This document shows positions 58,070-64,000 of a stretch of 64,000 nucleotides of DNA, one piece after another. Under the pieces are notes generated by a model, which saw only the letters and a program-made list of their open reading frames with translations, made no database searches and was not told the DNA's origin. Where the stretch lies: contig JAKTNV010000624.1 in assembly GCA_022747635.1 (NCBI GenBank), positions 1 through 64,000 on the forward strand. The letters are read 5' to 3'. The DNA comes from Hetaerina americana. Taxonomy: Eukaryota > Arthropoda > Insecta > Odonata > Calopterygidae. Positions within the stretch are counted from its first letter, which is position 1; each line of letters starts with the position of its first letter. The position numbers were made by a program, and so were the translations under genes.

Positions 58070-58081
58070 AATCGCTGTCAG
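58070..58081. repeat. Target-site duplication, right copy (element 2)
   Basis: AATCGCTGTCAG, matching 52413-52424. Confidence 0.93.
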
Positions 58082-58254
58082 ACTCCTGGGCGCATTTATA
58101 TAGGCTGCCGCCGTCCTAGCGACGCCACATCATGCTTTTACGTGATTGGTCGTCGAGGAGATTCGGCTCACGGAACGGACCAGGGGTACATAAGCAGGCG
58201 ACTGATGTTCGGCGAAAATACTGAAATCGACCCCGTTCGCCGAACGTGATCACC
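58070..58254. promoter_or_regulatory. H2A/H2B promoter split by insertion (unit F)
   Basis: H2A TATA at 58095-58102 (minus strand) predicts a start near 58071, two bases before the element's 5' end. H2B promoter elements are untouched. Confidence 0.75.
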
Positions 58255-58626
58255 ATGCCACCCAAGACGAGCGGAAAGGCTGCGAAGAAAGCGGGCAAGG
58301 CCCAGAAGAACATCTCCAAGGGAGACAAGAAGAAGAAGCGCAGGAGGAAGGAGAGCTACGCAATCTACATCTACAAAGTGCTGAAGCAGGTGCACCCCGA
58401 CACCGGAATCTCCAGCAAGGCCATGAGCATCATGAACAGCTTCGTCAACGATATTTTCGAGAGAATCGCCGCCGAAGCTTCTCGCCTGGCTCACTACAAC
58501 AAGCGCTCCACCATCACCAGCCGGGAGGTGCAGACCGCCGTCAGGCTCTTGCTTCCCGGTGAGCTGGCCAAGCACGCCGTCTCCGAGGGGACCAAGGCCG
58601 TCACCAAGTACACCAGCTCAAAGTAA
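58255..58626 (+). CDS. H2B: Histone H2B (unit F)
   Basis: 123 aa, identical to the other copies; promoter-proximal sequence intact. Confidence 0.97.
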   Translation: MPPKTSGKAAKKAGKAQKNISKGDKKKKRRRKESYAIYIYKVLKQVHPDTGISSKAMSIMNSFVNDIFERIAAEASRLAHYNKRSTITSREVQTAVRLLLPGELAKHAVSEGTKAVTKYTSSK

Positions 58627-61600
58627 ATTCCTCGACGGGATTGCTTTGATGCATCCTAACGGCCCTTCTAAGGGCCATGAAATAATCTTCAGTTTTCAAA
58701 TACCCGACTGCGATGGGCAATCGTCAATACTCGGCCGCAAAGGACGTACATAAATAAACGTAAAAACCTGGGAAATTAGAGTCCCACGCTTTCCTCCGAT
58801 TCACCAACTACTTACCTGGTGTGCACGCGCGCGGTTCACGAAAAAATAGAGTAAATGTAAAGGAGAAACTTATGACAATAAAAGATGGACGAATTTCTTA
58901 CCTCCTATTCAAATATATTTTCTACTGCTATGCGTCTGCATTTGATGAAAATGACCGTCGAGATATTAAGGAAAAAATATTATATTCCCATGATTACTTC
59001 CCTTTCACCCAGTACTTTTCAAACCACTGACCTGCTATGCTCGTTTCTCAGACGTAAGCCTTGACTTACATGTCTCCCTCCGTCAAAAATAATATGGATT
59101 CACGGCGTCCGTCTCCCTCCGAAACTGGTACGCTTGTGGTCACGTTGCTCCTGCTTCACTTCCAGGGGCAGTAAATGACAGGTCCCCACATGCCCTTCCC
59201 ACGCGGCCGTTTTTCCGCGAAGGCTAATTCCGCTTAACCTCCCGTCCCATCCGCTACGTCGTAAAACTCCTCGGGGGTTCAACGCGAGGAGGCAGGTAAT
59301 GCGACCCGTCCTCGCCCCAAGTTTCTACGTTAACCAGAAAAGGGCTGTCGCAATGACCCACGTGGCATTCCGCACGAGGAAGAAATTTCTGTGGAAACCT
59401 CGCAAGCATAGAACGCAGCTGGGCAACAGCGTTCCTTGTACATTCACCAAGTCGTGACGAGCAGGCGTCGCAATAAACAAAATGGCGGGCAGTGAGCGCT
59501 TCCGTGGATTTTCCATTGTGCTAATTCTATCCAATCAATCAATTCCCAGAAACTATTTCTACGGAATGCATCGTCGTTAACAGCATATGGAATCAGCATC
59601 ATTCGCACAAATAACAATTTATGTAATGGGCATCGGGTTTCCTTCTTGGAAAATCGCCATCTCGCTGAAACAATGTTGATAAACCTCCTCTGAACGAATC
59701 CCCCAAGTATTTTAAAGTCGATTGAGTGATTTTTCATCCTTTTCCGCAATTTTTTTTTTGCGATACTGCAACGATTTATCAGCAATTGATTACAAATGCA
59801 TCGAGACAGACGTGACAAGTAGACCAGTTCTTTGATCACCATGCCTCCAAATGACCGATTCTTGTTATAGTTTTGAACCGGGGTCCCTTCCGCGGGACAC
59901 GACTCATTCCCCTTCTTTTGAACGAAATTAACCTTTCCAGAAATCTTTACTTGTCTTGTCACGCCACAGAACAGAAAATGTTTCTCTAGGCAAAAGTTAA
60001 ATGGTCCCAGTCCCAACTTACCCGCTAATTTTATTACGTTGATACACAAGGGATGGAAGGACATACGTTAATGTTGTTTATTTCTTTGCGGGATTAGGGA
60101 AATGAAATCTAGGGAAAAGAGGTCGAAGTTTGACGTGAAAGAGAAATCTTTAAAATTAGCGGCCGGTATAATCATTTATGAGATGATTGCATAACGTTTT
60201 CATTAAGGCGACTCTTCCTACAAGTGCATTTCTGACGAAAAAGGTTGCCGCATGTGCCTACCTGTCCGTCCTTTTAGCATTTCAACTTTCTGCAAATTTG
60301 GTGAAAATCTTTACCGCATTAGCCCCATTGAAGAATCCACCCCGGCCGCATTTTGACACTAGGTACACGAGATCGTCACTTCACCGTATTCGACAACCGA
60401 TTTCCCGCAGTGGCGTTAACCGAAGGACGCTCGGCTTTGAGGACAATAGTGATTCGTGAAGCGATATTTAATCAGATTCATCTAGTAACAGTGGCCGGGA
60501 ATGGAATGGAATAACGTCCTTGCCTAGGCAACTTAGTAACATACAACTTAACTACGGACGGGAGAAAATGCCGACGAGCCGTGAAGCGGTGTAAATTTCA
60601 TAACGATCGTGTGATTTTAAGACTCATGATATACACCATGACGATTAATTACCTTAGCAGTTGTGGTGATGCTTAATCACCGGGATATCATGTAATGTCA
60701 TACCAGTCACAGCGAGGCGTTAATACTTAACATTGAACTTTGTCAAATTTGTGTAGTTGAAATCACCCTTATGACATCTGTTAATAAATTCATCCACACA
60801 GAGTACCAAATTAGTAAAATATCTCGGGTACGCAGCGATATGTAAACGGAGACAGTTTTTTTTTCAAAATCTCGGAATGGATGACAAACGTCCTCCATTA
60901 GCGAACATTTATGACAGTCATCACCTACCTCCTGCCGTGATAATGTCAAATTTTGCAATGCAACTACTGGTAATAAGAATGATTAAATTCGAGTCAACTA
61001 GTGTTACTTTCGAATAACGTTCCCCCATTGACACAACTGTCATTTACATATGAACACTAGAAACTAACACACACGAACGTGCACATAGACCTACGCAACC
61101 TTCAGTCGTCTACTTCATCGTGAGTGGATTGAATCCTCTTAACTCCTGATTGACTTTCGCTTCACATTGCAATGATCCCAGATTGGCCGGGGAAAAGACG
61201 ACTATTTGTTTTCCTGTTCACTGGAATGCTTATTTCGTATCTTTTATGGTGATGTGCTAGGTACCAGACAGCTTAAAATTGTTAATCATCGTTCTTTTAT
61301 TACTCGTGACGATAAAGTTGCTTCCGCATCGCTAAGAACCTCAAGGAATCAACAATGAACGGGGATGAAATATTTGATGGGTCCACATGTATTGATTAAG
61401 TAATGCAGAACGAAGTAGATACTGAGTAATTGAATTAACACAGGGGCTTCTTCGAGACAGAACCGAGAAATGATGTTCCGTGAACTGTCGACGGTGATAG
61501 AGTTCCACGAAAGAGAGGTCGTAGAGGAATGAACGGTTCCGGCTGTTAATGCCGCCCCTAGTCCCCCCAACCCCGCAAGCACTGGAAACCAGCCTGGATC

Positions 61601-63477
61601 CCTGATTACGATCCCAGGAAAAATCGTGTTCAAGTCTTTCCTACGCCAGATAGTATAATCTGTCATCACTATTGAACGCCGCATCACGCCCCGACGGCTT
61701 TTTCCCACGTTTTTTTTATTTATTCACAGGAATGTTTTCCAGGTAAGGGCTATTCACTCTACCTTATCCGTCAATCACTATCCCGACCCTCGAAAGTTAT
61801 AAGGAAAAGTCGACCATTGCTCTAATGAAAGATATTATTCCAACGGCATGGAGGTAAAAAACAAGATCCATATGCTTGACACACATTATGTCGATTGGAA
61901 ACAAGTGGAAACGATGTGAAATTAGGTTGGAAGCAACTGAAAAATATTGTGACACGAATACAAGCCGTCATAGCTCCGCAACTACGACGAAAGGGATGTG
62001 GATATTATTGAGTTAAACGCATCTGTCCTATTTGCTTATGGCGATTCCCATCGTAATGATCGCGCATACAATCCCGCGATGCGCCCTATTTTCGCCGTTT
62101 CCGTGAATAAGACGTACGGCGGGGGATGTGTACCGAGCGAAATTGCCGACACGAATTACGTACGCTTACGAGAGCCTGGTTTTCAAGGAGTCGCTTTCAC
62201 GTTGACTACGTCCCCGAGGTATCCCATCACACAGGGTCATTTAACGTGACATACAGCGTGTGTGTGGGAGGGATTTTTTTTTTTAAGGTCGTAGGGGTGT
62301 ATTCCGTAACTTGACGGCACCGTGGAGAAAAGCACATCCAACGCATCGCACAGATAAGGAAGGTTAATAAAAGAAATGTACGCGATAACAAGTCGACGGC
62401 AGACGACTCTCCTCTTCGAAAGACGTGCAAGGAAACTAGGGTAGACATCCGCGGAAACGTGGATGTGGCGCCGTTTCAACGACAATAAGAGTTTTCCCGT
62501 GATGAAGTATCATTTCGTTTCCGATGACATGCCGGTTGCTACAAATTCATCATCCCGCAACGAGGTACCGACGTCCGAAGCCGTTGGAGACGGAGCAAAC
62601 TCGTCACGGCCGGGTCGCCACTGCGCGCCCTCGGCTACTACATTGTTTTTCCCGCCCGCTCACGGGGCTAAAGCATAATTCGGCGCCATCCTCGACTTTG
62701 TTGTACGTGAACTTTGACGTCCCATTCGCGTGCGTACAGTTCATTTCTTTTTCCCCTTCGGCCACCCCATGCAACCATTTCGAAGCCCACGCGGACGCGT
62801 CGTAAGGCGTGCGCTTAACGGGTGACTCCGTCTCCATTTGCGACTCGATAATCCTTTCCCACGGGCGCGGGAGGTGGGTGCGTCGCGACGCCCCCGAGTC
62901 GTCGAAAAATGCATAAACGTCCGCTTACGGGACAGGCACCGGGGAGGAACAGGAGGAAGGTTTGACAGGCGCCGAGTCAGGGGGAAGGCGTCCGAAGGGA
63001 CCGTCTTCTCGGGGCCGCTTTCCGCGGCCGGCGCGCGGCCCACCGGGTCGCGAGCGCGTCCAATACCAGGTGAAGGATGGCCTCGAACGTACGTTACCTC
63101 GGATCTCGAGGAATCGACCCCGGTAGAAACGTGTGCAACGTTTATTCCCGGGTACGCCTTCGACAGGACGACAACCCGTATTTTGACGACCCGCTGCACA
63201 CGAACTGGGCTCGCCAAACGCCTGGCGCCGCCACGGCCGACAGGGTGGAACCCTGACGGGCGCCGCGGCGCAAGGCGCCCTCGTTACGCGCCCCCGACAC
63301 TCTCCGAAACGCGAAAGTCGGAGGAGGAGTGGAGTACAAACAATCCGAGAAGCGCACCGGAGGCGAGAGGAAGAGATCGTATTTTGCTCCGAAATGGTAC
63401 GATAGCAAGGTGGACTTTCGTATGAAATCCATGTCTTGGTAATTTTCTCTTTCTATCATCACGCAGCAGCCGATAAC
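58627..63477. other. Long spacer H2B to H1 (end of unit F)
   Basis: Standard spacer; H2B stem-loop, no recognisable gene. Confidence 0.8.
58661..58676 (+). promoter_or_regulatory. Histone mRNA 3' stem-loop (H2B, unit F)
   Basis: GGCCCTTCTAAGGGCC. Confidence 0.95.
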
Positions 63478-64000
63478 ATGGCAGACGCAGCATCTGGAGC
63501 AGCGGCAGCCGCACCACCGGCAGCCCAGCCTTCGGGCACCGTCGCAGTAAAACCCCTGCCTTCTTCAGGAACCTCCGCGGCTTCCAAGAAGGCCAGCAAG
63601 GGCGGAGCAGCCAAGAAGGCTCGCGCAAAGCCGTCGCACCCGCCCACTTCCGAGATGGTTAACAACGCAGTCAAGGGCCTCAAGGAGCGCGGTGGCTCTT
63701 CCCTTCAAGCCATCAAGAAGTACATCGCAGCCAGCTACAAAGTGGACGCCGAGAGGCTCTCGCCTTTCATCAAGAAGTACCTCAAGGCGGCCGTCACCGC
63801 CGGAACTCTCGTCCAGACCAAGGGAAAGGGCGCCTCAGGTTCCTTCAAGCTGAGCCACAGCAAGAAGGCCGCACCCGCGGCAGCCAGCGGGACGACCAAG
63901 GCGAAAAAGGTCGTCAAGAAGACGGGAGTAAAGAAACCGAAAGCGGTCGGAGCCAAGAAGTCCTCCGAGAAGGCGTCCAGTGGCACCAAGAGGTCCGCGC
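63478..64000 (+). CDS. H1: Linker histone H1, cut by the window end (unit G)
   Basis: The first ~174 codons of a seventh H1, identical to unit A H1 as far as visible (Pro at position 56). It covers the N-terminal tail, the whole GH5 domain and the start of the C-terminal tail. Confidence 0.94.
   Translation, partial: MADAASGAAAAAPPAAQPSGTVAVKPLPSSGTSAASKKASKGGAAKKARAKPSHPPTSEMVNNAVKGLKERGGSSLQAIKKYIAASYKVDAERLSPFIKKYLKAAVTAGTLVQTKGKGASGSFKLSHSKKAAPAAASGTTKAKKVVKKTGVKKPKAVGAKKSSEKASSGTKRSA

Overview
The window is a slice of a eukaryotic tandem histone array, almost certainly from an insect or other arthropod. The core histones are replication-dependent in type: H3.2-like H3, 124-aa H2A, and a 123-aa H2B starting MPPKTSGK. 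The genes have no introns. Intact units end each gene in a 16-nt histone stem-loop (GGYCCTTNTNAGGRCC type). The gene order is that of quintet repeats in flies, and the mobile element is of the arthropod Jockey type. The species cannot be named from the sequence.

The standard unit is 8,653 bp, measured from H1 start codon to H1 start codon. It reads H1(+) – H3(-) – H4(+) – H2A(-) – H2B(+) – long spacer of about 4.85 kb. H3/H4 and H2A/H2B are divergent pairs sharing short promoters (193 and 218 bp). H1/H3 and H4/H2A converge. Layout: 1-4865, H2B tail and spacer; unit A 4866-13518 (standard); unit B 13519-17535 (only 4,017 bp, with H2A, H2B and most of the spacer deleted); unit C 17536-26188 (standard); unit D 26189-40514 (standard plus a 5.66-kb retrotransposon); unit E 40515-49167 (standard); unit F 49168-63477 (standard plus a second retrotransposon); partial unit G from 63478. 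The units are nearly identical, as expected under concerted evolution. Every core histone protein is identical between copies, and the one H1 difference is P56S in unit C.

The most interesting content is a pair of full-length Jockey-like non-LTR retrotransposons. Each has ORF1 with three zinc knuckles and ORF2 with an AP-type endonuclease plus reverse transcriptase. Both lie at exactly the same nucleotide of the H2A/H2B divergent promoter, in the H2A direction, with the same 12-bp target-site duplication (AATCGCTGTCAG) but different 5' junction nucleotides. This suggests a histone-cluster-specific element rather than one insertion copied with its unit. The insertion point falls at the predicted H2A transcription start. 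The displaced H2A TATA box therefore points straight into the element's 5' end, and the downstream H2A gene loses its promoter. I infer that the element uses the S-phase H2A promoter for its own transcription, and that read-through RNA into the H2A leader could pair with the nicked target.

A second notable feature is unit B. A 4,636-bp deletion with 2-bp microhomology removed the H4 stem-loop as well as H2A and H2B, leaving an H4 gene without its normal 3' processing signal.
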